A stretch of 26,596 nucleotides of DNA from a virus, in the IMG/VR virus record IMGVR_UViG_3300042554_001348, positions 1 through 26,596 of that record; one strand, written 5' to 3'. Positions 7,119 to 15,852 of the stretch are shown piece after piece. Position 1 is the stretch's first letter. Each line of letters starts with the position of its first letter. Position numbers and translations under genes: made by a program. The notes beneath the pieces were generated by a model. That model worked only from the letters and a program-made list of their open reading frames with translations, had not been told where the DNA came from and did not search any database.

Positions 7119-9254
7119 TTATCCTACGATACTTCCGAGAGCCGCTGTGTTACCAGCAGTGGTTGGAACTTGTACAGTGAACTTTCGGGACGATCCGGTT
7201 CGGTAGACGATGTACGTTGCACCTTTGATAAGGTTGCTGAACTGGACTACCCCGTTGTTGTCGGCGGTACCGGTTCGTACAGCGTCTTCCATGACGATTC
7301 CAGTGCTTCCGACCGGCGGGGCCGAGGCTTGCAAGGAAACCTGGGCACCGGCCTGTACCGTACCGTTGACGTTGTAGACAACCCAGTAACCCGTGCAGAA
7401 AGGAGGGTCGCTTGGCGTTACACCGCCCCCGGCAGCCGTCATCGTGTATGTCTGGGTGACATTGCCACTGACAACCAAGGAAACCGGGGAGAAGCTGAAA
7501 TTGGTTGCTGTGATAGCCACGGTCCAGGTAGCATCGTCGATGCTGAACGTCGCCAAGCCGGAAGCATTGGTTTGCAGTACATACGCCTCGCCCGTGCGAG
7601 AGATGCGAACTGTGGCGTTTTGGATCGGGTTAGCCGAGGCATCGCGGACAGTGATAGCCACGGTCCTAGCACCTGATCCACCGATATTGGTAAGGGAATT
7701 TACCTCTGTCAGAATATCCTGTGCCGTTGCTTCCAAGGCCAGCGGGGCGACTGCCGAGGAAATCGCGGCTGCAAGCAGCGATTGGTCTGCTGGATCGCTT
7801 GGCAGGTTATCCGTCTTGGCCTTGATTGCGGCGACATTATCCCAGTCTTCGGCTGGATCATTATGGGCTGGCATCATTACATAGGCAGAAGTGGTATCTG
7901 GTACGACAGCCCATTGTCCATTTGCCGTATGCGTCTTAATCGTTGCCACCTTGGTAGAACCTACATAATCGGTGACTACGGCAAGCTGATCTTGACCCGT
8001 TCCTGACCGGATGAAGACTATTTGGCCGTTGTAGCAATCGTCTACGCTGCTTGCCGAGGCATTCAGCGTAATCGTGGTGGATGTTCCGGCTTGTGCCAGC
8101 CCTTCGTTGACCGAATCGCGGCCAGGATTGCCGATAAGGACAAACTCGGAAGTATTATCTGGGTTGACACGCCAATCGCGGTCAACTGTGGCCGTCTTGG
8201 TAGTGCCGTTGTACTGGAGAATCAAGCGGCATTGACCGGCACCAGTCCCAGCTTCGATGAATACCAATCCTGGGTCGTAGATGCCGTTTGTGGCAGATGC
8301 GCCCGCATCGAACTGGATCTGGTTATTGCCGGTTCCTGCGCCTTGGGCCGTGCCGGACCAGATAATCGAGGCTGCGACTTGTCGCAAGCGGCGACCTGCC
8401 GAGCCTGCGAGGTTGTAGGTCGCGCCGGACAGGATCGCATTCCAGACCGCATCGCGGTTCTGGTTGGCGGTTGGGATATCGGTAACGGCGGCTGGATTAG
8501 CCGGGAGATTGTCTGTCTTGGCTTTGATAGCCGCCACTTCGGTATCGATATAACCGGCGATGGTTGCCAACGTGCTGTTGACCGTAGCGAACGATGCAGC
8601 AATATCGCTGGCGTCTGCGGGGTCAACCGGAAGGTTATCCGTTTTTGCTTTAATAGCCGCTACCTCGGTATCAACATAGCCGGTCAGCGTATTGACCAGC
8701 CCGGTGAGGCTGGAGAAGCTGGCAGCGATGTCGCTAGCATCGGCTGGATCGACAGGGAGGTTGTCTGTCTTAGCCTTAATAGCGGCGACTTCGGTATCGA
8801 CGTAGGTAGCGAGCGTATCGACGCTGGTTTGTGTTGACGCAGTTTTGGCCGCATCGTAGGCTGAGGTTAGCGTAAGAGCATCGGTTACGTTCTTGATTGT
8901 GGTGTTGCTGAGGTTTACCGTAGCTGTGGCATTGGTGATCTTGGACTGGTCAGTACCAGCATACCCAGATACGTTGCTAGCCGAGGTGATTACGGTACGT
9001 CCATCACCAATGCAGGAAGATTTGAAAATGACTACGCTGAATGACTCTGCATTAGTCTCAGCTTGAGTTGGGGTATAGCTCCAGAAGCCACTGGTAGCAT
9101 CTGCTGCAAGCGTACCGGATGCTGCTGTCCAAGCAGCAGTTCCGATTTGAACCCGTGCTGAGACACCAGTAGTTTGTACCGTACCATCTGCGATTAGGAC
9201 AACCTGACCGACAACGAATGGTGGTGGAGATGCTGCATTGCGTGGATAGCTCAT
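7119..9254 (-). CDS. Fibre-like virion protein with AAIKAKTDNLP repeats and a carboxypeptidase-regulatory-like domain
   Basis: I chose ATG at 9254, which makes an ATGA overlap with the LamG gene (711 residues); an upstream TTG at 9296 would add 14 residues. The N-terminus MSYPRNAASPPPFVVGQVVL opens a region of beta-rich, Ser/Thr/Ala-rich text. Four copies of a linker VAAIKAKTDNLPxxPA occur, the first two followed by DASDIAASF. Two central beta segments carry matching motifs (GQ/AGTGAGQCRLILQYNGTTK and RSGTGQDQLAVVTDYVGSTK). Near residues 540-610 is an Ig-like carboxypeptidase-regulatory domain (VRDASANPIQNATVRISRTG). It is probably a tail or head appendage that contacts the host or surface glycans. 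No enzyme motif is visible. Confidence 0.78.
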   Translation of the reverse strand: MSYPRNAASPPPFVVGQVVLIADGTVQTTGVSARVQIGTAAWTAASGTLAADATSGFWSYTPTQAETNAESFSVVIFKSSCIGDGRTVITSASNVSGYAGTDQSKITNATATVNLSNTTIKNVTDALTLTSAYDAAKTASTQTSVDTLATYVDTEVAAIKAKTDNLPVDPADASDIAASFSSLTGLVNTLTGYVDTEVAAIKAKTDNLPVDPADASDIAASFATVNSTLATIAGYIDTEVAAIKAKTDNLPANPAAVTDIPTANQNRDAVWNAILSGATYNLAGSAGRRLRQVAASIIWSGTAQGAGTGNNQIQFDAGASATNGIYDPGLVFIEAGTGAGQCRLILQYNGTTKTATVDRDWRVNPDNTSEFVLIGNPGRDSVNEGLAQAGTSTTITLNASASSVDDCYNGQIVFIRSGTGQDQLAVVTDYVGSTKVATIKTHTANGQWAVVPDTTSAYVMMPAHNDPAEDWDNVAAIKAKTDNLPSDPADQSLLAAAISSAVAPLALEATAQDILTEVNSLTNIGGSGARTVAITVRDASANPIQNATVRISRTGEAYVLQTNASGLATFSIDDATWTVAITATNFSFSPVSLVVSGNVTQTYTMTAAGGGVTPSDPPFCTGYWVVYNVNGTVQAGAQVSLQASAPPVGSTGIVMEDAVRTGTADNNGVVQFSNLIKGATYIVYRTGSSRKFTVQVPTTAGNTAALGSIVG

Positions 9255-12200
9255 TGTATTCCCGATCCTAACATTAAGGGTCGTCGTCTGTACCAAGCAC
9301 CTTTGAATCCACCAGTGTTAATGGTTTCTGTGCCGAGTATGTATCGTTCTCGTTGTGGTCTGAATCCGTAGCCTCTGCCACCGAGGTACAAGGCTCGGAC
9401 TTCCTGGGCTGTTAAGGCACGGTTGTAAATACGAAGGTCGTCGATTCGACCATCTACAGAGTATTCAAAACCGCTGAAACCTAATCTACCAATTCTTGCG
9501 TTAGCTACCGAGGCTGTGGGAGTGATGCTTACTGCCGATTCGCCTTCTTGCGACCCGTTATAATAAACCTTTGCTGTTTGTCCGTCCCATGTACCGCAAA
9601 CAAAAATCCACATATTAGTTGGTAATGTCGTTGTTCCTGTTGCCGCATAGTCGCTTACTTGAAAAAAATTGAATGTTATTTTTTGAGTAGGCCCTTGCCC
9701 CAAATAGTATGCACCATTATTCGTATCTCTATTTCCATGTATAAAAAGAATTTGACGTTTTACTGAGCTATAACTCGGGTAGGTTCTATTAAAAACCCAT
9801 GCACAAACTGTCACCTTATTTCCAAGTGTAGGTAATGCAAATTTATTGCTATTTGTTGCTACTAGCACTTCGTTAGACTTGCTTACAGTTCCATCGAAAT
9901 CCAAAGCACCAAGTCCACCAGATGTAACCCAATCGGTATTGGGGTCCATATTAGTCAACGTACCGTGGTTCTTATACGGTGACTTGTCCTCTAGTCGTAA
10001 TCCAGTAGGTCCAAGGCTAGGTATCCAGGCACCTACAAGACCTTGCTTTAGCTTGCTGGTATCAACTGCTGGTTTTGGTTTGGCTGGTACTGGTGCATCG
10101 ACGTAGATGGTTTTCTTAGATGTAGTACGCTTGGCTGGAGTTAGACCGTATCCGCGACCACCAACGTAGAGTTGATTGATTTCTTGGGGGGTTAATGCAC
10201 GGTTGTAGATGCGAATGTCGTCGAGTCGAATTGCATTGTATTCGCCTAATACACCCGGACCACTCGTTGATTGCTGACCGGCGTAATTCGCTGCAATTGC
10301 TATACCAACGGAAGTATCTGGCGTGCTACTTAGTGCTGGAGGGGTGAACGATTCTTCCCGTCCATCCCAACCTAAACGAACAATCGGTGAGGAAATTGAA
10401 CCGTCAATGGTCCATGTTAAAAAGTTCAAACGTCCTAGAGTTGGAACGACTGAATATGCGACACGAGTGTACGTTCCGTCTGATTTAGAGCAATAATAGG
10501 AAAACTCTCCGGTCCCATAACCCGCCAATTTAATTAACCGATGGCTTGTAATTTTTGAGTATTGAGTAAACAGCGATCCGTTTGCACCGCTTGATTTTAG
10601 ACACCAAGCGGTAATCGTCATTGGTACTTGCAAAGATGAAAGAGGGTTGACGATTGGTAGCGTTATCGCATCATTCACCCCATCGAAATCCAAGGCACCT
10701 TTACCTCCACTGGTAATCCAATCGGTGTTTGGGTCCATATTGGTAAGGACACCATCATTGTTACGGCCACTAACATCTCTCAACCGTGTTCCGGTTGGAC
10801 CTAGACTTGGGCACCATGCACCAACAAGTCCAGTGGTTAGGGTGTTCTTCTTCTTGGGTTTGCGTATGCTGATCTTGTTTAGGTTGGGGCTTGGGTCGGT
10901 GTAACCGACTTTGATACGCTGCTGCTTTAGTCCATAGCCTCGGCCACCTTGGTATAGTTGGTTAATCTCTTGACCTGTTAATGCACGTTCATATACCCTA
11001 GCATCGTCCCATTGTGTTCCGGTAAATGATGTCGCTCCTAATGTTCCTCTGAACAGCCCTGCGATAGCAAAACAATTAACTGTAGTAACACCACCACCAA
11101 TTGTGTTGAGATTAGCGATTCTGACACCGTTTTGCCAAAGACTCAGGTATCCTGCCCTATCTCGAACAGCTACAAGGTGTCTCCAGTTTGATGTTGACCA
11201 TGAGCCACCTGCTACAGAGGCATCACCACCAGCATCGCTACGATTGAAAATTGAAAGATTATTTGTACCGCTTCTGCTAACTATTAACCAAGAGCTTGTG
11301 CTTGTTTGACTGGATAATCCTGCGAGAGTAGCACCTGCCCCTGATACTGTGCCAGTATGCCAAAAAGAATAACTCACTGGTTGTGCAGTAAGCTCAAGAC
11401 TCTTTGATAACCGCATCACACAGATGTCATCTGTTCCGTCACAATCTAACGCCAGCTTCCCGCCACTCGGAATGTAGTCCGTATTGGCATCCATATTAGT
11501 CAGGACACCGTGGTTATTACGACCAGATACGTCGAGTAGCCTAGTGCCATTAGCACCAAGACTAGGACACCAAGCACCGACTAAGCCATTGAGTAGTGTG
11601 TTGTTCTTGCGTGGCTTGCGTCTGACTGGGTTGGATGATGGCCGAGGTATCGTAACGCCTTGGAAGGATCGTCGTCGTGGTGGTTCGCGGAGCATACCAA
11701 CGCCACGCCCGCCGGTGTAGAGAAATTGGATTTCGGATGGTGTTAAAATTCTATTCCATATACGAATGTCATCTGATTGCCCATTCATTGGGAATGTACT
11801 AACTGTTGGATACATTTTTGCGATAAAAATACTGTTTGTTCCATTGTCTGCGTCTACGCCCCCGTTTCCAGTCCCGGCGTATCTTGTCATGCTCAGCCAC
11901 CCTGTTTCGGGTGAAGCTACATATAAATTATTTGCCGTAGATGAGTTTCCAAAATGTGTTGCTGTAAAAAAATACCAACGATTAAACACGATCGTGTTTG
12001 TCGTTCCGATGGAACCGTTACCCCCATTATTTGTAAAAAACGAAAAACCACCCAATGGAGGGCCGAATCCAGAATTTAACCCAACCCAAAATTGCCTTGC
12101 GGTACTAGATGCTTTAGCTGCACAAGTATGCCAACCTGTTTGGCTTTTGTAGTTAAACCAACCACTGATAGAAAATCCAGCATCTGTTAATGGTATTTTT

Positions 12201-12424
12201 GAACCAAGGTCAACATAATCATCCGTGTTATCGAAATCCAAAGCCAGCCCGCTTCCACTAGCAACCCAGTCCGTACCTGGGTCCATATTGGTGAGCGTGC
12301 CATGATTGCCGTAACCACTAATGTCAGCTAATTGCAAACCAGTAGCACCAGTGAATGATGGACACCATGCACCTACGAGTCCTTCACCCATCCATTCGCT
12401 ATCTCGTTCCCAATAGGCAATCAT
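9251..12424 (-). CDS. Four-unit LamG/concanavalin A-like lectin-fold virion protein
   Basis: A 1057-residue protein built from four LamG-like jelly-roll units at about residues 16-245, 280-499, 532-760 and 795-1020. Each opens with GLVGAW(C/I)PS, then G.LTNMD..TDW and ALDFDG, and closes with DDIRIYNRALT...INQLY.GGRGYG. Units are joined by Lys/Arg-rich linkers such as RKPKKKNTLTTGLVGAW. LamG3-type domains bind glycans or proteins, so a role in adsorption or capsid/tail decoration is inferred. No signal peptide or membrane segment is seen. ATG at 12424 overlaps the upstream stop as TAATG and the 3' end overlaps the next gene by ATGA, so it is co-translated with the fibre-like gene. Confidence 0.88.
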   Translation of the reverse strand: MIAYWERDSEWMGEGLVGAWCPSFTGATGLQLADISGYGNHGTLTNMDPGTDWVASGSGLALDFDNTDDYVDLGSKIPLTDAGFSISGWFNYKSQTGWHTCAAKASSTARQFWVGLNSGFGPPLGGFSFFTNNGGNGSIGTTNTIVFNRWYFFTATHFGNSSTANNLYVASPETGWLSMTRYAGTGNGGVDADNGTNSIFIAKMYPTVSTFPMNGQSDDIRIWNRILTPSEIQFLYTGGRGVGMLREPPRRRSFQGVTIPRPSSNPVRRKPRKNNTLLNGLVGAWCPSLGANGTRLLDVSGRNNHGVLTNMDANTDYIPSGGKLALDCDGTDDICVMRLSKSLELTAQPVSYSFWHTGTVSGAGATLAGLSSQTSTSSWLIVSRSGTNNLSIFNRSDAGGDASVAGGSWSTSNWRHLVAVRDRAGYLSLWQNGVRIANLNTIGGGVTTVNCFAIAGLFRGTLGATSFTGTQWDDARVYERALTGQEINQLYQGGRGYGLKQQRIKVGYTDPSPNLNKISIRKPKKKNTLTTGLVGAWCPSLGPTGTRLRDVSGRNNDGVLTNMDPNTDWITSGGKGALDFDGVNDAITLPIVNPLSSLQVPMTITAWCLKSSGANGSLFTQYSKITSHRLIKLAGYGTGEFSYYCSKSDGTYTRVAYSVVPTLGRLNFLTWTIDGSISSPIVRLGWDGREESFTPPALSSTPDTSVGIAIAANYAGQQSTSGPGVLGEYNAIRLDDIRIYNRALTPQEINQLYVGGRGYGLTPAKRTTSKKTIYVDAPVPAKPKPAVDTSKLKQGLVGAWIPSLGPTGLRLEDKSPYKNHGTLTNMDPNTDWVTSGGLGALDFDGTVSKSNEVLVATNSNKFALPTLGNKVTVCAWVFNRTYPSYSSVKRQILFIHGNRDTNNGAYYLGQGPTQKITFNFFQVSDYAATGTTTLPTNMWIFVCGTWDGQTAKVYYNGSQEGESAVSITPTASVANARIGRLGFSGFEYSVDGRIDDLRIYNRALTAQEVRALYLGGRGYGFRPQRERYILGTETINTGGFKGAWYRRRPLMLGSGIQ

Positions 12425-13026
12425 TATCCTATTGTTTCCCCTTCATCTACGATTGCTTCCACTGCGAATACCAAGTCCAAGCCACTGTTGTTGATGGTTC
12501 GAATTTCGTAGATGTCACCACCTGGGATATAGAGTCGTCGTGCATCGCTCAGGTTGGCTACAGTATCACCACTGTTGCTTGCAATCCGCAAGTTACGCTC
12601 CAGGGTGAACGTAGTACCACTGATGGATGCAATCCTACAGAACTGTAGTCTTGCTCCTCCAGAGACGCTTAGGCAAAGAGTGTCGCCAACTGCAAACCCA
12701 GTAGCCGAAGTAACCGAGATGGTACTTGCACCAGCAGATGCACCAGCACTGAGAGTAGTTGCCGCTGCTGCTGTGGTTGGACCCTGGGCAACTACGTCAT
12801 AGACCTGACCTGGGAATACGATGTTGTTGCCATCTGAGTTACGGACAGCAACGTAGCCAGCCCTGGTTGGTGTAGTCGATGCGGTACGCCCAATCCAGAC
12901 AAGCAGGGTCGCACCGATCTTAGAACGTAGGTCCAAGGTGCGTAGCGTACCCAAAGAACCATTGGCAAGGATGCCAACTGGTTCGATGCTGGAAAAGCTA
13001 GGTTGAGTCTTATAGACGTATGGCAT
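12424..13026 (-). CDS. Small beta-rich virion-like protein, unknown
   Basis: A 200-residue protein, MPYVYKTQPSFSSIEPVGIL, with no family I can name. It has a Thr/Ala/Ser-rich middle (TTAAAATTLSAGASAGASTI) followed by a segment ISVTSATGFAVGDTLCLSVS and IASISGTTFTLERNL. The latter two look like the 'G..vGD.v.....g....v.sisg.tltl' motif frequent in phage fibre and baseplate-decoration proteins. It sits between two other beta-rich small genes and the LamG gene and overlaps the latter by TAATG, so it is likely part of the same appendage. No enzyme motifs or membrane segments. Confidence 0.72.
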   Translation of the reverse strand: MPYVYKTQPSFSSIEPVGILANGSLGTLRTLDLRSKIGATLLVWIGRTASTTPTRAGYVAVRNSDGNNIVFPGQVYDVVAQGPTTAAAATTLSAGASAGASTISVTSATGFAVGDTLCLSVSGGARLQFCRIASISGTTFTLERNLRIASNSGDTVANLSDARRLYIPGGDIYEIRTINNSGLDLVFAVEAIVDEGETIG

Positions 13027-13035
13027 GGATGCTTC

Positions 13036-13527
13036 CTAGAACAAGTCGTAGACCGGAGCAACGCGAATGAAGTGGTTAGCCGCAGTAGCATTCAACGCTG
13101 CAACACTCGAATGCACTACGAAGAATACGACCTTTTGTGGAACGTCGCCTGCGAAAATGTCGCTTAGGAGACGTACCCCGAAGTCGTAGCCAGCATTACT
13201 TGTCGTATCGTTTGCTGCTTGGAATGCAAGGCGACAAGCGGTGAGCTTGTTGGATGCAGAAGAAATGGTTCTTGCTGCATCGGCTGTAGAGAAAGTATCG
13301 GGATACCCGGTTCCGTTATAGCCGATTGCCCAGATTTCAAGCGATCCTGCTGTTGGAGATGTCCCAGTGGTGAGCTTTGCTGACACCCAGGCATCTCGGT
13401 AACCGTTGGTGGTGTTATCCCATTCGGCACTTTGACGACCAACGAGGAGCGTGCTGCTGGTTGCTAGAGAAGCAATGGTGCAAGTGAGGTCTACACTTGC
13501 TACATAGGTTGTTTTGGCCTGACCCAT
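13036..13527 (-). CDS. Small beta-rich virion-like protein, unknown
   Basis: A 163-residue protein starting MGQAKTTYVASVDLTCTIAS. The pattern 'LASSxTLLVGRQS...DNTTNGYRDAWVSAKLTTGTSPT' resembles a family of short hypothetical proteins that I have seen next to phage fibre genes; the rest (EIWAIGYNGTGYPDTFSTAD, later KVVFFVVHSSVAALNATAAN) is beta-rich. A virion role is inferred from that pattern and from its neighbours. The gap to the next gene is 9 bases. Function unknown. Confidence 0.72.
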   Translation of the reverse strand: MGQAKTTYVASVDLTCTIASLATSSTLLVGRQSAEWDNTTNGYRDAWVSAKLTTGTSPTAGSLEIWAIGYNGTGYPDTFSTADAARTISSASNKLTACRLAFQAANDTTSNAGYDFGVRLLSDIFAGDVPQKVVFFVVHSSVAALNATAANHFIRVAPVYDLF

Positions 13528-13537
13528 TTAAGATTCC

Positions 13538-14092
13538 TTATTCAACTGGTGGTTCTGGTTCTGGTTCAATTGGATCAACCGGAAGTTCTGGTTCTTCTGG
13601 CTGTGGTTCTACTGGTTCTTCCGGCTCTGGCTCTGGAGGTGGTGGAGGGATAATGAACAACCTCTCAACATCCGATGATTGGATGTTGTCCTCTTGTTCA
13701 CTTGCCCTGAGCAATGGACTTGCTTGTGCTTCGGTCAGTCCGAGTCCACCCAGTTCGTGTGGTGCTGTGAGTGCTGACCTGATGATCGGTAAACCGAAGT
13801 CAGGTAGGGAAGACTCTGGTACACCGGGAGCCATGAATGCGTAGACTTCGCTTACGATTGGATTGTGCTGTGCGATTGCTTTGATTGTTTCAAGTACGAC
13901 GACTGCGGTTGTCGGATCGTTTGCATAGCATGCAATAACACCCATACGGCTAAGGCGAGTTTGCTTGTAGACCTTAGGTGCTAGCTCCCTGCAACGTACT
14001 GCACAATCAGCAAACAACCGAGCATTGAATAGCTCAGTTGCTACTGGATCGTTATCGATTAGTTGCTGGAGTGCTTCGAATGTGATGTTCAT
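13538..14092 (-). CDS. Helical protein with a Pro/Glu-rich C-terminal tail, unknown
   Basis: A 184-residue protein, MNITFEALQQLIDNDPVATE, with a mostly helical first half (to about residue 90) and a C-terminal tail from about residue 148 made of Pro, Glu and few Val (PPPPPEPEPEEPVEPQPEEP and on). The tail is likely an extended, acidic, polyproline-like arm. ATG at 14092 makes an ATGA overlap with the upstream TM/coiled-coil gene. I do not recognise a family. It could be a linker, a periplasm-spanning protein or a virion component. It ends 11 bases before the next ATG. Confidence 0.7.
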   Translation of the reverse strand: MNITFEALQQLIDNDPVATELFNARLFADCAVRCRELAPKVYKQTRLSRMGVIACYANDPTTAVVVLETIKAIAQHNPIVSEVYAFMAPGVPESSLPDFGLPIIRSALTAPHELGGLGLTEAQASPLLRASEQEDNIQSSDVERLFIIPPPPPEPEPEEPVEPQPEEPELPVDPIEPEPEPPVE

Positions 14093-14457
14093 GTTCGGTC
14101 GGGCCTGTACGGTGGGACTACCCTGGCATCTTGTAACTTCATGTGTTCATCGATATTATCGACTCTATCGGTCAAACTATCTACTTTTCCCTCGATCCTA
14201 TCGAGCCTCGCGGGGATCTCGGAAAGCCGCTGCAAGCTGCTCGATATTTCACGCATCGTGGTATCCACGGAGTCCAGATGCCGGAAGGCGCGGTCCCTGG
14301 CAGGGATCAGGATTTCTTTGGCAGCCCAGGTTGAAGCACGCCAAATGGCGTAGCCCAGCACAGCAGCCACTACGACTAGAATGCCCGCAGCGGTGTAATT
14401 AGACTCGGTAAGGAAACGGTGGGCTTGATTGGGGTCAACGGTTTGTGCCAGAAACAT
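14089..14457 (-). CDS. TM plus coiled-coil protein, spanin-like candidate
   Basis: A 122-residue protein with one predicted membrane helix near residues 23-41 (AAGILVVVAAVLGYAIWRA) and a long heptad-rich coiled coil at about 58-108 (DSVDTTMREISSSLQRLSEI and RLDRIEGKVDSLTDRVDNID). This layout resembles inner-membrane spanin (Rz) proteins or XhlA-like holin partners, but there is no diagnostic motif. It overlaps the thioredoxin-like gene by 23 bases and the next gene by ATGA. It belongs to the candidate lysis group with the peptidase. Alternative: a membrane scaffold protein. Confidence 0.68.
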   Translation of the reverse strand: MFLAQTVDPNQAHRFLTESNYTAAGILVVVAAVLGYAIWRASTWAAKEILIPARDRAFRHLDSVDTTMREISSSLQRLSEIPARLDRIEGKVDSLTDRVDNIDEHMKLQDARVVPPYRPDRT

Positions 14458-14962
14458 CGTTTACGGCCTTTCTTTTGTTCGCAGAGAACGATTCGGGGGT
14501 TAGCCGACCTACAAATGAAAAGTCCACACCGTCTGCATCTTCTACTTCGTACCAAGGGTACAGCTTTCCGGGGATTCCTTGACCGTCATCGACGATTTCG
14601 ACTCGCCATCCCTTTTCTACCCAGATACACAATTTTGCCTTGTCCTGCTCGCAAGCCACGCAGCTAGGGATTGTGTGCATCACAATCCGAGCTACGCGAA
14701 CAGGGGCGACTTTCTGTTCGTTGTTCGGTTCGTTGCGATTCAGTTCTTTTTGCAAGGCGTCTAAATTGCATTCACAGCCGTCACAAAAGCACCGTTCGCC
14801 GCATTCGCACAACGGATTGATGCAAAGTACAGAAGCGTCTCTGGCTTCTTTTTCTTTTGCATCGTCTTCCCATTTGCGGATTCCGACTAAGAACATGCCG
14901 CTAGCCAGCAAAGCCATCACCGTAGCAAAGACGATTTCCTGTACTCGTTCTTTCCGGTTCAT
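14435..14962 (-). CDS. Membrane-anchored Cys-rich thioredoxin/glutaredoxin-like protein
   Basis: ATG at 14962 overlaps the peptidase stop as ATGA; an upstream in-frame start at 15007 adds 15 residues but lacks that coupling. The 175-residue protein has an N-terminal membrane helix (residues about 9-28, EIVFATVMALLASGMFLVGI). A Cys cluster follows with C47, C52, C54, C58, C60, C63 and C65. A C-terminal domain has VARIVMHTIPSCVACEQDKA, with CVAC at 101-104, then GWRVEIVDDGQGIPGKLYPW, a glutaredoxin-like layout with a Pro in the cis-Pro position. A redox role at the outside of the membrane, or in maturing disulfides of nearby proteins, is an inference. Substrate unknown. Confidence 0.78.
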   Translation of the reverse strand: MNRKERVQEIVFATVMALLASGMFLVGIRKWEDDAKEKEARDASVLCINPLCECGERCFCDGCECNLDALQKELNRNEPNNEQKVAPVRVARIVMHTIPSCVACEQDKAKLCIWVEKGWRVEIVDDGQGIPGKLYPWYEVEDADGVDFSFVGRLTPESFSANKRKAVNDVSGTNR

Positions 14963-15852
14963 ACCTTGTTTCCTACAAATACCCAGAAGTCGTGATACTT
15001 GGTGCATTGGAAGGCGTCTTGCATGGTCATCAGACCGAATCCGTCTTCTCCCCAGCCTGCCGAGCCGGTAGGACCGTACATGGGGTCTTTAGAAGGCCCC
15101 CAGGAGTTTTCTACGTCCGGGTGGACCATATCTTCACCGTCTACCCACTTGCCGCTATGGAACAGCGTAGCATGGTTTCCAGGGCCGCTGCCTTGCTGGA
15201 TATACCCGTTGCGTAGGCGCATGGAAGCATTGCTGACATGCCACGCATGGACGACTTGGTGATCCCGAGCAATAGCAGACGCTAGGGCAATTTTGAATGT
15301 CTGGTAGTCGTTGACTGGTAGTTTGTAGCACTCGAATGTCGTGTACAGCTTAGCCGCGACAGCAGCCAATCGCAGCCACTTATCCGGCACTTGTCTGCGT
15401 AGGTAGACATCGTGTGGAATGGTGTAGCTTTGGTCTTCGCTGGTCAGTACACGGGGAGCGATACCTTGCTTGCTAAACTCCATGCCATCCTGGAGAAGCG
15501 AGCCGCCATCACGACCACGGTTGATGTTCATGTACAGGTAGCAGTCGCTCAAAACGACATGCTGCAACCCGTCCAAGTCGCGGCGGTTGTGGAAGGCGTT
15601 TACGGTGGCGCTGGCGTTACATTTGCCGAGGTTGGCTTGGTTAATGATCCAGCGTGTGCGGCGCTTCCGCATGGCCTTGTAGACGTCGCCATCTAGGGAT
15701 TTCTTGATGTCCTCTTTTGGCAAGTAGAAATTCTCGCCGTAGACTGGGACATCGGCCACCATCGCGCGTTCTGCCGGGCTTGGTACTTCGCAACCCGTGT
15801 AGACTCGGGTGCCATCCGGCAACAAGAAGTATTGGAGATCCTCAACGCTCAT
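14959..15852 (-). CDS. Papain-like cysteine peptidase (C1 type)
   Basis: A 297-residue protein. Catalytic features: Gln72 and Cys78 in NQANLGKCNASATVNAF, His226 in GPGNHATLFH, and Asn248 in ENSWGPS, which is the papain order Gln-Cys-His-Asn. A short N-terminal stretch (residues 1-65) could act as a propeptide; no signal peptide or membrane segment is visible. ATG at 15852 overlaps the upstream membrane protein stop (ATGA). Such peptidases occur in many uncultured phages. Possible roles are cleavage of host envelope protein during lysis or infection, or virion maturation. No peptidoglycan hydrolase is otherwise recognised in this window. Cys21 and Cys103 are non-catalytic. Confidence 0.85.
   Translation of the reverse strand: MSVEDLQYFLLPDGTRVYTGCEVPSPAERAMVADVPVYGENFYLPKEDIKKSLDGDVYKAMRKRRTRWIINQANLGKCNASATVNAFHNRRDLDGLQHVVLSDCYLYMNINRGRDGGSLLQDGMEFSKQGIAPRVLTSEDQSYTIPHDVYLRRQVPDKWLRLAAVAAKLYTTFECYKLPVNDYQTFKIALASAIARDHQVVHAWHVSNASMRLRNGYIQQGSGPGNHATLFHSGKWVDGEDMVHPDVENSWGPSKDPMYGPTGSAGWGEDGFGLMTMQDAFQCTKYHDFWVFVGNKV

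Noticed and set aside
8022-8837. Long plus-strand frame of 271 codons
   Set aside because: Antisense to the fibre-like gene; its repeats mirror the VAAIKAKTDNLP repeats.
9254-9296. Longer start of the fibre-like gene at TTG 9296
   Set aside because: It would overlap the LamG gene by 46 bases, while ATG 9254 gives a neat ATGA junction as at many other genes here.
14962-15007. Longer start of the thioredoxin-like gene at 15007
   Set aside because: ATG 14962 overlaps the peptidase stop as ATGA and is followed directly by the membrane anchor.
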